A stretch of DNA of 64,000 nt from contig JANHCV010000001.1 of the NCBI GenBank assembly GCA_025594325.1, forward strand, positions 1,364,001-1,428,000, written 5' to 3'. Source of the stretch: Blastocladiella emersonii ATCC 22665 (lineage: Eukaryota > Blastocladiomycota > Blastocladiomycetes > Blastocladiales > Blastocladiaceae). The notes under the pieces are model-generated. The model saw only the letters and a list, made by a program, of their open reading frames with translations. It was not told where the DNA came from and made no database searches. How positions within the stretch are numbered: position 1 is the stretch's first letter; each line of letters opens with the position of its first letter. This document shows positions 1 to 10,897 of the stretch, in pieces. The position numbers and the translations under genes were made by a program.

Positions 1-1416
1 CGGCCTTGAGGACGGTGACGAGGTGCTGGATACCCTGGAACTGCTCGGCGAGGACCTTGGTGACCTGGTCGACGTCGGCCTGGGCGAGGGTGGCGCCGTC
101 GACGGCCATGGCGTCGGTCCCGGGCGCGGGGCGGACGTTGGTCTCGACGGTGCGCCACAGCTGGGCGACCTGGCCGGCGTATCGGGTGGGCTTGCGCAGG
201 AGCATGGCGAGCTGCTCGAACTGGGCGCGGATCGCGTCCTCGTCGAGCGACATGGGGACGCCGGCGGCGCGCAGGACCTGGATCTTGGCCAGCAGCTTGA
301 GGAGGCGCGCGGCCTGCTCGGTGTGCTTGCGGCGGTACTCCATGGCGCGCGTGGCCGTGTCGACGAGGTGGCGCTGATGCAGCTTCTCGCAGGTGATGGC
401 AATCTCGCCGAGGCGGTACTGCATGTTCTTGAGGTGCTGGTCCTGCAGCGTCATGCGCTTCTCGAGGTCCTTGAAGCCGACGGCGAGGGCGGGGACGAGG
501 CTGGATGGGTGGTGCGGTGAGTTTGGTACGAGGTCAAGCGTTCGCGATGCAAACGAGCAAGCGCGTACCAGGTCGGGTCCGGGTTGTTCTTGACGGCGTG
601 CTCCCACAGCTTCTCGTCGTCGTTGGGCCCCTTGGTGTACTTTTTCACCTCGCTCGGGTGCACGAGGTTGTAAAAGTAGTGCTTGAACTGGCAGTTGGGC
701 GACAGTGGGTCCCACGCCTCGCGGACCGACTGGATGGTCGATTGTGGGGTCGCCGGCAGCCGCTGCGGGTCTACGCGAGCGGAGTGGGACGGAGTTAGCG
801 GCGCGTCATGGGCCCATAGTACCCGCGCGGAAACGTACATCCGACGGGGACCGAGAAGTTGGCCTGCTGCTGCTGCTGCATCAGGGCTTGCTGCTGCTGC
901 TGTGGCTGGCCGAGCGTCGATCCGCCGAACCCGCTGAGAGTCCCGATCCCGAACGGCTTGGGCGTCCCGGACGCCGCGCCAAAACCGCCGAAACTCGGTG
1001 CCGTGGTGACGGCGGGCGTCGCACCGAACGGCTTGGCCGCGCCGAATCCGAGGGACGGCGTCGCGCCGCCCGGTGCGCTCGCCGCTGGGGCACCGAACGC
1101 GCCAAACGCGGGCGCGGGCGCGGCAGCCGAGCTCGCCGGCGTGGGGGCGAGGGTGCCGAACGAGAAACCGCCCGGCGCGGGGGCAGCGGCGGCCGAGGAC
1201 GCGGGTGCAGCGGCGCCGAACGTGAAGCCCGTGCCTGTTGCAGTCGCCGGCGTCGCGGGAGCGCCTGCTGCAGGCAGGTTGGTGAACGAGAAGCCCCCGG
1301 CGGTTGGCGGGGCCGAGATGGGCGCGGTCGTGGCTAGCAAGGAGAGAGCGGGGCCCAGAGATCAGATCCACGCGAAGACGGCTGCGGTGGGTCGGCGGCA
1401 GCGTACCGAACGACAT
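1..1416 (-). CDS. NUP54: Nucleoporin Nup54/Nup57 homologue, 3' end beyond the window
   Basis: Central-channel FG nucleoporin of the Nup62-Nup54-Nup58 complex at the nuclear pore. Four exons are visible. Exon 1 is only 10 nt (M-S-F, start at 1416). Exon 2 (about 1333-839) is rich in GF/FG, FSF and GFG motifs followed by a poly-Gln run. Exon 3 (about 770-569) starts the structured core (STIQSVREAWDP, then FKHYFYN and DEKLWEHAVKNNPDPT). Exon 4 continues with CLVPALAVGFKDLEKRM and a long alpha-helical coiled coil running off the window. The NPDPTCLVP.L..GF.DL motif created across the last intron is characteristic of Nup54. Introns lie near 1334-1406, 771-838 and 501-568, all with GTACG donors. 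I chose the 1416 ATG because the only longer in-frame opening in exon 2 lacks an ATG and begins inside the acceptor. Head-to-head with BUD22. Confidence 0.88.
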
Positions 1417-1755
1417 GGTCGGCCGGGTCACACGACAAGGGAATGAAGATGGGTTTCGGGGAGGCGGCCGCGGGCAGACGACTGGCAGCGCGTCACGGAT
1501 CTCGGTGCATGGACTCGCGGGTCGGTGGTATCGTTGCGTCGCGGTCGTGTAGAGACGAGGCGCGTCTCAGCGGCATCGCTGCACGGCGCGACGGCGGAGA
1601 GCAAAAGACGCAGAGGCAACGATCAGCCTGAGCCCACGTGGCTGTCTCCGCTCTCTGTCTCTCGCTCCCTCGCCTCGCTGCTCGTCGCTGCTGCTCCCTT
1701 ACCGCCTCTCCAGCAACCCCCAGTCCCGCCAGCGAGCACGGATCCGCAGTCCACC
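1417..1755. promoter_or_regulatory. Bidirectional NUP54/BUD22 promoter region
   Basis: This 339-nt gap separates two divergent start codons and so must hold both promoters. It is C/T-rich on the BUD22 side just before the start. I see no TATA box. Inference from layout only. Confidence 0.45.
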
Positions 1756-3369
1756 ATGGCTCCTGGCAAGGCGAACCCGAACCCCGACGGCTATGCGCCG
1801 GTGCTGCCGCGCATCGCCGAGAGCGCCGACCTCAAGGACCAGCTCGACAAGAAGCTGTACCATGCCGCGCGCGAGGCCGAGAAGCACGTCAAGAAGGCCG
1901 TCGCCTTCGAGACCCAGAAGCTGATCAAGAAGCTCAAGGCCGCGCAGAAGGCCGCTTCCGCTACCGCCGGCTCGCCCGACGCGGCCAAGCTCGAGCAGCG
2001 CATGGCCCGCCTCAAGGCGGCCTCCGTGCCCGCCATGGCCGCCACATGGCTGCACCAGGCCGTCTTCAAGCACGCGTTCCTGCGCGGGATCGCCCCGCTC
2101 GCCGCGCCCGCCGCCGACCTCGCCTTGCCCGACGGCGAGACCGCCTCGCTCGTCAAGGGCAGCAAGGCACTCAAGGCCGGCATCGACGCCGTCACCGCCG
2201 ACCTCGAGCGGTCCGTCGTCCGCCTGTGCCAGGTCCGCGCCGCGCAGCTGCGCAAGGAGCGCACCGAGTCGGGCGAGGCCGCGCCCGCGCCAGCGGCAGC
2301 GGCGGCGAAGAAGTCTGCCGCGTCAAAGAAGAAGAAGGTTGCGCTCCCCGTCGGCAGCGACGGCGAGAGCGACGACTACGTGACCATGAGCAGCGACGAC
2401 GAGGTCGATGCGGGCTCGAGCGATGATGACGACGACGAGGACGCCGAGTGGTCCAGCGGCGAGGTCGACGAGTCGGGCCGCATCGTCAGCTCGGCACCGC
2501 GCTTCTCGGCGCCGAGCGACGACGAGAGCGACGACGCAGTCGACTCGGCAGAAGAGTCGGACTCGGACTTGGATGCCGAGGACGACGACGACGACATGGT
2601 GGTCGAGGACCTGGACGTCGAGGAGCTCGAGCGCATGCTCGCCGAGGAGGAGAACGGGTCCGACGCCGACGCGCCATTGTCGCTCTCGACCGACGACGAG
2701 GAGGACGATGGTGCTGCCGCCGCTGACGGGTACGACTCGGACGGCCTCCCGCTCCCCTCGCCCGCACCAAGGGCACGCGCCGGCAAGTCTGACAAGACCG
2801 ACAAGGCCGCCGCCGCCAAGGACAAGAAGCGCAAGGCTTCGGCCGAGCCGTCTGCCGCCGCCAAGGGCGACGCCAAGCAGCCAGCAGCGAAGAAGCGCAA
2901 GAAGAACCGTCCCGGCCAACAGGCGCGCCGCCAGTACGTTCCCCCGCACTCGTCTCCGCCTCGATCGCACACTCACTCGCCGCTCTCCCCGCTTCGCAGG
3001 CGCTTCATCGACGCGCAGCGCGCCATGGGCGTGAACGTCGAGAACCTGATTGACCGCAACGGCAAGCCGCTCGTGAAACCCGACAAGTCCGCCGCCGCTG
3101 CCGCTGCCGCTCCCGCCCCGGCGCCCGGCACGCTGACCGCGAGCGGCCGTCGCGTGCGCCAGCACATCCCGTCGAGCCAGACCCGCGCCGTGCCGCAGCC
3201 CGCCCCCGCACCAAGGGTCGAGGAGCCGCCCAAGCCCAAGCCCGCGGCGCAGCCCGAACACGTCGGGCCCATGCACCCGAGTTGGGAGGCCAAGCGCCGC
3301 GAAAAGGAGCGCCTCGAGAAGCTCAAGGCCGCGCCCAAGGCCTCGCTCATCACGTTCGACGACGAGTGA
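1756..3369 (+). CDS. BUD22: BUD22/SRFBP1-family ribosome biogenesis protein
   Basis: Likely nucleolar factor for 40S subunit and pre-18S rRNA maturation, from the known role of yeast Bud22. The start ATG has a strong context (CCACCATGG). The N-terminal third is helical and Lys/Ala-rich (KKLYHAAREAEKHVKKAV...). The middle is a very acidic Ser/Asp/Glu tract. The C-terminal region carries the family signature: KKRKKNRPGQQARRQ, RFIDAQRAMG, and near the end HPSWEAKRREKE followed by SLITFDDE. A 66-nt intron (about 2934-2999, GTACGT...CGCAG) lies between RRQ and RFID. Its length is divisible by three and it contains no stop, so unspliced translation adds 22 spurious residues. Spliced length is 515 residues. 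Tail-to-tail with the next gene, about 100 nt away. Confidence 0.85.
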   Translation: MAPGKANPNPDGYAPVLPRIAESADLKDQLDKKLYHAAREAEKHVKKAVAFETQKLIKKLKAAQKAASATAGSPDAAKLEQRMARLKAASVPAMAATWLHQAVFKHAFLRGIAPLAAPAADLALPDGETASLVKGSKALKAGIDAVTADLERSVVRLCQVRAAQLRKERTESGEAAPAPAAAAAKKSAASKKKKVALPVGSDGESDDYVTMSSDDEVDAGSSDDDDDEDAEWSSGEVDESGRIVSSAPRFSAPSDDESDDAVDSAEESDSDLDAEDDDDDMVVEDLDVEELERMLAEEENGSDADAPLSLSTDDEEDDGAAAADGYDSDGLPLPSPAPRARAGKSDKTDKAAAAKDKKRKASAEPSAAAKGDAKQPAAKKRKKNRPGQQARRQYVPPHSSPPRSHTHSPLSPLRRRFIDAQRAMGVNVENLIDRNGKPLVKPDKSAAAAAAAPAPAPGTLTASGRRVRQHIPSSQTRAVPQPAPAPRVEEPPKPKPAAQPEHVGPMHPSWEAKRREKERLEKLKAAPKASLITFDDE

Positions 3370-3467
3370 GTGGACCATGGATATATATACAGCTAGTGAA
3401 CCCCACACGATCACCGGCCCGCATTTGGCATCCGCGACCGTGCGAGTTGCAGCGTGACGGCCTCGAG

Positions 3468-6326
3468 CTACACGAACGCGAGAAAGAGAGGGATGAGCGA
3501 ATTCGTCATCGGTGTGCGGAGTAGCGAACGGACCTGCTTCTCGAGCGCGACGACGCGCGCCTCGGCCTTGGTGCAGCGCAGGTACAGCGCCGCATCGGTG
3601 CCCGTCGCCGGATTCGGAAGCGGGTTCGGTGGCTACGAGCACGCGAGTGAGCAACGAGCACTTTAGCACCTTCCGAAGGCCGAGGATAGCGTACCGGCCG
3701 CGCGTCGGATCCATGGCCAAGGAACGACGAGGTCGCAGGGAGTGCTACAGACAAGTGGGCGCAACGCGTCAGGACCAATCACATTGCTGCACCGCAGGAC
3801 ACGCACCTTGACCCGGACCCGCGCGGTGGCTCGCGACGAGCGCCTCGAGCTTCTGAATCACCTGCTCCTGCTGCTTGGCGAGCCGCTTGAGCCGCTCCAT
3901 CTTCTTGCGCGACACCTGGATCAGCCGCGGTCAGTGTACGTCCGTCGCGACCAGCCCCGCGATGGGCGACCGCGACCGCGGACGTACCTCGAGCTCCTGC
4001 AACTGCAGTTGTTGCTGCGCGAGGACCTGCTGCAGATCCTTGACCTCATCTGATGCAGAGCCCTAAAAATCAGCGTGATGAGGGTTGGGAGTGAGTCAAA
4101 AGATCTTCCGCGCCGCCCCCGGCGCAGCATTGCGGCGCGCGCTACCCCGCGTTCGCGACCACGTACCGCTGCCCCCGGCGCGCGATTTTGCACCGCTCCG
4201 CCTCCGATCCGCCCGGGCGCCGATTCGAGCGCCTTGAACGCCGCCTGGAGCTGCGCTAAGCATACGGGGCGCGCACGGGCGTCAGTGAAGGGACTGATCG
4301 GGGCGACGCGAGGACCGCATATACCGAAGCGATGGACGAGCTCCTCGTGCGGCAGCGACTCGGCGTACCCGGCCGGCAGCGACGCGGCGGATCGTGCGTC
4401 CTCGAGCCGCTGCTCCATCTGCCCGCACTCGACCTGCAGCCGCCGCTTCTCGATGCGCAGCTCCATGATGGCGTTGGCCATGTCCTGGAACTCGTTGGCG
4501 AGGTCCGTCGACTGTGCCTACAAGGTGTATGTATGCGTCAGTTCTCGTACCAGCAATCGGCAGCGATAAAAACGTACCGGCTCGAGCGCAGGCAAATCAA
4601 CGCTCTCGTCGCCATGCTCACCGTCGTCCGCCATGCCGGCCGATGCCGCCGCAGCCGCCGCCGCCGCGCCGCGCGGGACCTGGACCCGGACGTCGACGTG
4701 CAGGTAGATCTTCTGCCGGCCCGTCTGGCTCTGGAACACAGGCGTCGGGAACACGCGGACGCGGTGCTCGGCCGCCTCCCCGCGCGCGACGGGCGCGAGC
4801 GGGAGCGACGCGTACCCGAACAGCTGGTACTCGTTGCCGAGCAGGACGTAGACGCGGAACACGAGCTCGGCGCGCGCGTTGAGCAGGCGCGCGGTCGTGA
4901 CGGGGACCACGGCGTGGTGATTCCACTTGAAGGGCGCGCCCGTGACGGCGGCGCGCGTCGACTGGCTCACGGCGTACTTTTCCGGCTGGTGCGCGTTTGT
5001 CTGGTACGCCGTGGCCCACGCGTTGCCGCACCCGGTGTGGTCGAAGGCGAGGACGGGGAACCGCGGCAGCGCGCACGGTTTCGTCGCCCCGAGCATGTCG
5101 GCGAGGAACGCGTCGTGGTCGACCAGGCACGTCGTGTGCAGGATGCACCGGCCGCGGACGGGCAGCGGCACCGACGTCTCGCGGATGTGCAGGTGGACCA
5201 GGCCCATGGTGTGCGTCGGGTAGTGCGGGGCGAGCGACGCGAGCGTCGGCGCGGCGAGGTCGGTGCACGTCAGCAGGACGGCGAGCTCGAGCACGTCGAG
5301 CTTCAGCGTCAGCGGGACCTGCGTGAGCGACGGCAGGGCGGCGCCGGGCAGCGGGATCGGGAACTTGACGCGGGCCTTGTCTTTTTCGAGGACCGCAAGG
5401 GTGACGAGCGTCGTACCCGAGTAGTGCGAGTCGACGACGGCGCCAAACGTCTGCGAGAGGTACACGGTGCTAGATTCGCGCGCGCCGGGTCAGTTCACGC
5501 GCCAAGGTTGAAACCCAGCGGCGTACTCGGAGGAGACGAGGAACGGCGGGCACTTGGCCTTGACCGCGGTCCCCTGCATGAGCGCGAGGTGGATCGACTG
5601 GTTCTTGAATGCGTGCGCGTTTCGGATGGCCACCACCGTCAGCACGACCCGTTTGCCGCACAGTCCGGGGCCCGGAACTAGGAGCAGAAACGGCGTGTCA
5701 GCCGAGCCCCGCGACGTAGCGGTTCACGTACGGTGCTCGTCCTCGGGCGACTCGCGCCGCGTCTCGGCCCCCTCCTCAGCGGCTCCCTCGACCTCCTCGT
5801 CGGCCGCACTCGGCGCCGCGGCCACGCGCCCGTCCTTACTCTCGAGCAACCGGGCAACCGCTTTGACGGACCCGACGGGCTCGCGGTGCGCAGCGTCGAG
5901 GAGCTGGAGCGCGGGCCCGCCCTCGACGAGCGCCGACGCGTGCGCCTCGGCCTTGGCGGCGAGGATCGGGCCGTCAGCGGCGAGCTCGAACAGCTCGAGC
6001 GTGACGAGCGGGTCGGCGGGTGCAGCGGGACCGGCCGCGGGCCTGTTGGCGACCTTGCTCCCGCGGAGTCGCCCCGCGCCCCACATCGACTTGGCGGCAG
6101 CGGCAGGCGGTTCGCCCGGCGCGCCCGTGGCAGGCGCTGCAGTGGCGGCATCGGCGGTGAGCTTGAAGTGAAACCTGGTGAGCTGGAACCGCGGGGTGAG
6201 CGAGGGCTCGGCGGCGACGTCGGTGCGGAGCGCGTTCCCGCCCGCGACGCCGACGCGCACGAACACGAGTTTCGGCGGGTCGTGCAGCAGCTCGAGCTCG
6301 GCGATCTGGACAAAGACAACGCGCAT
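3468..6326 (-). CDS. C2-domain/coiled-coil protein resembling CCDC33 (candidate flagellar protein)
   Basis: Nine exons give a 772-residue protein in a continuous frame; introns lie near 5678-5731, 5470-5526, 4518-4577, 4256-4324, 4063-4166, 3916-3987, 3745-3806 and 3633-3694. The first about 200 residues are beta-rich (MRVVFVQIAELELL...). A second C2-like region spans about residues 205-510. Coiled coil follows: EFQDMANAIMELRIEKRRLQ, then DLQQVLAQQQLQLQELE, KKMERLKRLAKQQEQVIQKLE, and a final ALYLRCTKAEARVVALEKQ. This order, and the QEQVIQKLE-type segment, recalls vertebrate CCDC33, a ciliary/sperm protein with C2 domains and C-terminal coiled coils. That match is from memory of the family, so treat the name as tentative. 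A centriolar C2 protein such as CEP120 is an alternative. Its presence fits the flagellar CFAP58 gene further along. Confidence 0.55.
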
Positions 6327-6463
6327 AGTGGGATGTTCATTCGATTGGCATGGCGGGCGGTGGTGAGGGGTTCGGGGAGAGGGAGCGCGAGGAAGCGCGA
6401 GTGGGAAAAAAGCAACGCGTCGTCACCAGGTCGCGTCGCAAACTCTAAATCGGCGTGTAGGCG

Positions 6464-6468
6464 AAAAA
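6464..6468 (-). terminator. Pol III terminator of tRNA-Thr
   Basis: A run of five A on the plus strand is TTTTT on the transcribed strand, about 10 nt past the tRNA 3' end, the expected RNA polymerase III stop. Confidence 0.6.
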
Positions 6469-6477
6469 GAGGAACGT

Positions 6478-6548
6478 GCCCTCACCGAGGATCGAACTCG
6501 GGACCTTTGGTTTACAAGACCAACGCACTACCACTGTGCTATAAGGGC
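6478..6548 (-). tRNA. tRNA-Thr (anticodon UGU)
   Basis: A 71-nt intronless cloverleaf on the minus strand. The acceptor stem pairs GCCCTTA with TGAGGGC (one G-U). The D-arm/A-box region reads TAGCACAGTGGTAG. The anticodon stem is TTGGT/ACCAA with loop CTTGTAA, so the anticodon is TGT (complement of 6514-6516), decoding ACA threonine. The T-arm is CCGAG-TTCGATC-CTCGG and holds the B box. It sits between two divergent protein genes. Confidence 0.93.
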
Positions 6549-6675
6549 AGATGCTTTGCATGTTGGCCTGAGCGATCTAATACTCAATGCCTTTCACGTG
6601 CGGATGGACGTCGCGCTCCGTGACCCAAGGCGAGGCTTGCGACGCGACTTCCTCCCTCACAGCACCCAACCGCAA

Positions 6676-7677
6676 ATGAAGCTCATTCTCGCACTCTTAG
6701 CTCTTGCATTTATCGCACTCGGTGCAGCTTACGCCGACACCCGATGCGCGCCGCTCCTGTCCATGGCCGACGCGGCGGCCGCTGGCGGGGCTGAGCTCGT
6801 GACGGCTCCCGACGGTCCCTACGCGAACCTCACCCTCTCCGACCTCGCAACCGTGCCCAACCTGCGCATTGCCATCAACTACGGCGACCAGTGCTGCAAA
6901 CGGGCCCAACCGCGCAACTGCGCAACGGCGCTCGCGCACGGCGCCGACGCGTGCATCGCGTACCGGCGCGCAGCCATCGCGCCTGCCTTTCACGCCGCGC
7001 ACGCGCGCATCCTCGACACGCGCCGCGGCGCCGGGCTGTGGCTGTGGAAGCCGTACGTGATCGCGCACGCGCTGTGCAGCGTGCACCCGTCGGCCACGGT
7101 GCTGTACATGGACGCGGCGTCGGACGTGACCGCGCCGCTCGCACCCGTGTTCGCGCTCCCGCACGCGTGGCGGCAGGGCGTGGTCCCGTTCATCGCGCCA
7201 GCGCGCGAGCGCGAGGCCGAGTACTCGCGGGCCGACGTGTGGCGGGCGATGCTCCCGGCGTACGCGGGCGTGAGCGAGGAGGAGGTCGTTGACACGCCGC
7301 AGATGCTCGCCGGGTTCTCGGTGTGGTCGCGCGCCGTGGAGCTGCCGCCGGCCGCCGCGGCCATCGACGCGCAACTCATCGACGCGTCATCCCCGCCCGA
7401 CTCACTCGCCCTCACGCGCACCGCGTACCCGCGCGACGCGCTCGACTGGTCGCTCGCGTGGCTCGCGTGGTCGACGGTGCCCGGGCTCCTCGACGACACG
7501 CCGCTCAACGCGTCGGGCGAGCCGAACGCGGCCGGGTTCCGCGAGCACACGCACGACCAGTCCGTGTTCTCAGTGCTCGCCAAGGCGACGCGGCTGCGCG
7601 CGGCCATGGACCCGACGGGGCAGTACGGCGGCGGCCACGAGGATGTGTGGGTCAACCTGCACCGCGATCGGTCGTAG
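6676..7677 (+). CDS. Secreted or lumenal glycosyltransferase-like protein
   Basis: A 333-residue single-exon protein. I chose the ATG at 6676 because it begins directly with a signal peptide (MKLILALLALAFIALGAAYA); an upstream in-frame ATG would bury it. The mature part has Cys pairs (CC, plus single Cys), then RGAGLWLWKPYVI and VLYMDAASDV, then WSRAVELPP and a late HTHDQSVFSVL. The G.GLWLWKPY...LY.DA arrangement resembles putative nucleotide-diphosphosugar transferases, where the Asp of the DA motif replaces a DxD metal site, and the HDQS..S late motif also fits. I infer a role in glycosylation in the secretory pathway; substrate unknown. Tail-to-tail with the NDT80-like gene. Confidence 0.55.
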   Translation: MKLILALLALAFIALGAAYADTRCAPLLSMADAAAAGGAELVTAPDGPYANLTLSDLATVPNLRIAINYGDQCCKRAQPRNCATALAHGADACIAYRRAAIAPAFHAAHARILDTRRGAGLWLWKPYVIAHALCSVHPSATVLYMDAASDVTAPLAPVFALPHAWRQGVVPFIAPAREREAEYSRADVWRAMLPAYAGVSEEEVVDTPQMLAGFSVWSRAVELPPAAAAIDAQLIDASSPPDSLALTRTAYPRDALDWSLAWLAWSTVPGLLDDTPLNASGEPNAAGFREHTHDQSVFSVLAKATRLRAAMDPTGQYGGGHEDVWVNLHRDRS

Positions 7678-7781
7678 CTAGACTTTTATAGACACAAAAT
7701 TGGATGAAGACCACGGAGAGAGGCGAGGCGGGGCGAGGCGGAGGAGAGAGTGAATGGATGGTATGATGGGATGGAGGAGGA

Positions 7782-10762
7782 TCACCGCCAGCCGTGCGGT
7801 GGAGGCGGCGGCGGCGGGTCGTGATGGCCGCTTGGACCACCAGCGGGACCGTGCGGCCAGTTGTACGGCGGCGGCGGCGGTGGATGTCGCTGCGGCGGAA
7901 GCTGGTCGGCCGCGTATCCGTGCCCGTGCCCGTGGCCGTGGCCGTGGCCATGGTGGTGGTGCACGTACATTCCGGGCGGGGGCGGTGGCGGCGGGGAAGC
8001 CACGCTGTACGGGTCGGCGTCATACCCGCCCGAGTACGGGTCGTACGGCCCAGGCGGCGGGGGCGGCGGCAGTGGCTGTAATGGCGCCATGGCGAGCGCG
8101 TCCATGTCGAACCCGCCCGCGGCGGCCGCTACCGTGTCGCTGCTGCCGCCGGCGCCGTACTGGTGGTACGGGTCCCAGCCGGCCGATGTGGGCGGTGGTG
8201 GCGGCGGCGGTGGTGGATGTTGCGCGAACTGGCCGTGGCTCGGCGGCGGCGGGCGCGACCGAGAGCCCAATGGCGGGGCCCAGTGCGCGGCGGAACTCGA
8301 CGCAAACGACGGCTGGGGGTGGTGCGGCGCGTCCCACGGGCCCGGGTATCGCTGCTGCTGCTGCTGCATCCCGTCCTGGTACATGTAGGGCGGCACGGGG
8401 TTGCTGAGCGTGCGGCGCGCGGACCGGTCGGGCATCGGCGCGCGCCCGGGATCCACGACGGGCGCCGGCGCGCCGCTGAGCGACGAGGCGGCCGTGTTGT
8501 TGGCCCACGAGTTGGCGGACAGGACGACGCCCGTGTCATGGGCGGACGTGGATGGGGTCGGGGTCGGCGAGAAGCCGGGGAACGGGGCGAGGGAGAGCGG
8601 GAGAAACGGTTCCACCGCACGTTCACCCGCCGCGGCGGCTGCAGCTGCAGCAGCGGCGGCGGCGGCCGCGGAAGCACCTGGCTGGTGTGGCGGCGCAGCG
8701 GGGACCGCAAAGGAGGCGGGCGCGCTCGACGTGGATCCATCGGGGGACCGCGACTGCGTGTCGGCGCCGCCACCGGTGCCGTCGCTACGCCCGCCACCGC
8801 CGCCGCCGCCCGCGCGGCGCGCGCCGTCGTCCGGGCGCCCGGTGCCGCTCGGGATGCGCGAGTAGTGCGACTCGCCGTAGTGGCCGGGCGAGCGGCCGCG
8901 CACGAGGAACGGTTCCGACGTTGCGCGCGCAACGCAGACGGTGCCCACAACGGCGTCGTCGGTGCGCGCGAGCAGTTCGACGCGCAGGCGGAACAGCTGG
9001 CGCGGGGTGCCGACGCGCGACACGTTGGGCGTCGACCGCTTGAACTGGACGCGCTCGAAGACGGCCTGGCGGCGGTCGGCGAGCGTGTCGCCGTGGGCGT
9101 CGACGGTGACGACCTCGTCGAGCGAGCCGCCCGGGTGGCACACGCGCGGCGCGATCTCCGAGACGGGTCCGCGGTCGCGCTTGACGGTGAGCTGGACGAG
9201 GCCGACGGGCTCCTCGACGTTCGTGGTGCCCTTGATGGAGAAGGCCGAGATGGAGATGAGGAACTCGGACACGGCGTGCCACACGCCGGGCGCGACTTCG
9301 ACGTGGCACGGGAGCCGCAGCTCGTGCAGCGGGATCGGGGCGGGCGCGGCGGGCGGCTGGTGCGGGGCCATGTCGAAGGCGGCGGTGATCTTGGCGTAGT
9401 TGCGGCGGTAGCACGTCAGGATGTCGTCGATGAGGTAGAAGCCGGGCCCGAACCGCGCCTTGACGGTCGCGGCGAACCGCACGCCCGTCGCGGGGTCGGC
9501 GACGGCGCACAGCTGCTCGGACGTGAAGGTGGGCGACAGCTCGTGCGGCGCCGATGGGCCGCGCGGACGGGGGAGGAACATGGACGCATGGTCGGTGTCG
9601 CCCGGCGGCGAGTAGAGCTGCTGCTGTTGCGGTTGCTGCTGTTGGTGGTCGGCCATCGGAGCCGGAGCCGGCGGCGCAGGCCGGTCGCGCTCGCGGGGCC
9701 AAAAGTGGCCGTCGGGGAGACCCGCAGCGGCATCGTCGAAATGGTGGTGCTGCGGCGGCGAGACGAGGGCCGAGGATGGATCCAGGTGCCACGGATCGTA
9801 GGGTGCCGACGCGGGCGCGGGCGCGGGCGCGAGGGGCGGCGGGCGCCAGGCCGAGTCGCGGGCGGGCGGCGGGTACGGGCGCGCGGGCGGGTGGTGCGAG
9901 TACGGCTGGTGGGGTGGATGCGTGTGCGCGTGCGGGTCGAGGTGGAGGTGGTCCAGCTGCCGTGCGGCGAATTGGGGCGCCGCTGCCGGACCCGCCGCCG
10001 CTGGATCCGTGTGCCAGGCGGCGGCGGCGGCGGGGTGGGCCGTGTGCTGCGGGTGGTGCATGCGTGCGCGTCCCTGGGCGGGCGCGTGGCGCACGGACGC
10101 GTCGGTGACGTTGTTGGCGGCGGGCGGCGTCGCGTTTGGAGCCATGCGCAGCGGCAGCGGTGGCCCCGCAGCCCCCGATCCGCCGCCCCCGCCGCCAAAA
10201 TTGCGCCCGCTGCTTGCGCCGGCCCCCGCGCTTGCCGCAACGGGATCGCGGGCTGGGTTGCCGCCGCCGACACCAGACGAGCCAGTCGACGAGGTCAGTG
10301 CGCTGGAGCCAGTGCTGCCGCCGCCGACCGTGAGCCCCGAGCTCGACGCGGACCCGGAGCTGGTGCCCGACACGGACGCGGACCCGGATGCGTCGCCGTA
10401 CGCCGCCATTGGGCCGAGTCGTGGAAGAAGCGCGAGCGAGGGTGGTGGGTTGGAGCTAGGAATAGTGCGTCAGTTTCGATCGCGGCGCGCGTACGAGTGA
10501 ACCATGGCGTACGTGCTGATGCTCGGTGCGGCAAACGAGGTCGCCGATCCGTGTCCAGCGGCTGTTGATGTGGTCTGAGACACGTCTTGGCCCCACACGG
10601 AGCGGTCTGGCGCGCCGAGGACGCGAACAGGGACGAAGCCCGTTGATCGCGGCGGCTCCTGCTGCTGCTGTTGCGCGTGGGGAGGCGACGCCGAGGGCGA
10701 GAGGGGCGGACCGGCGGCCGCGGGCAGCTGCCTGTTCGAGGGCGGCTGCGGGTTCCTCGACA

Positions 10763-10763
<1 letters not shown>
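7782..10763 (-). CDS. NDT80/PhoG-domain transcription factor
   Basis: Nuclear transcription factor with an Ndt80/PhoG DNA-binding domain. The domain runs from about FTSEQLCAVADPATGVRF through DILTCYRRNYAKI, FLISISAFSIKG, FERVQFKRSTPNVSRVG, LFRLRVELLA and ends in the diagnostic FLVRGRSPGHYGESHYSR. Both flanks are disordered: N-terminal Ser/Gly/His/Pro and poly-Gln tracts, and a C-terminal half full of poly-Pro, poly-Ala and His/Gly repeats. I extend the start to 10763 (MSRNPQPPSN...) because a 39-nt intron (about 10456-10494, GTACGC...CTGAC...CCTAG) joins that exon in frame through YAMVHSSNPPPSLALLPRLGP to the previously open frame beginning MAAYGDASG at 10409. Spliced length is 980 residues. 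If the small intron is wrong, translation starts at 10409. Family members control meiosis, sporulation or nutrient responses in fungi; which one here is unknown. Confidence 0.85.

Positions 10764-10795
<32 letters not shown>
10764..10795. repeat. GGC trinucleotide run
   Basis: About ten consecutive GGC units immediately upstream of the NDT80-like start codon (transcribed as GCC), probably in its 5' leader. Confidence 0.7.
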
Positions 10796-10847
10796 AGCGC
10801 GCGAGGACGGTCGGGGTAATGGTGGCTGCGGGTCGAGCGGCTGTGCC

Positions 10848-10897
10848 AGATACGCGTGTGTCAGTGCCGTGGAGATACGCGTGTGTCAGTGCCGTGG
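10848..10897. repeat. Perfect 25-bp tandem duplication
   Basis: Two adjacent identical copies of a 25-bp unit that starts AGATACGCGTGTG and ends GTGCCGTGG. Each contains an ACGCGT core. Confidence 0.85.
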
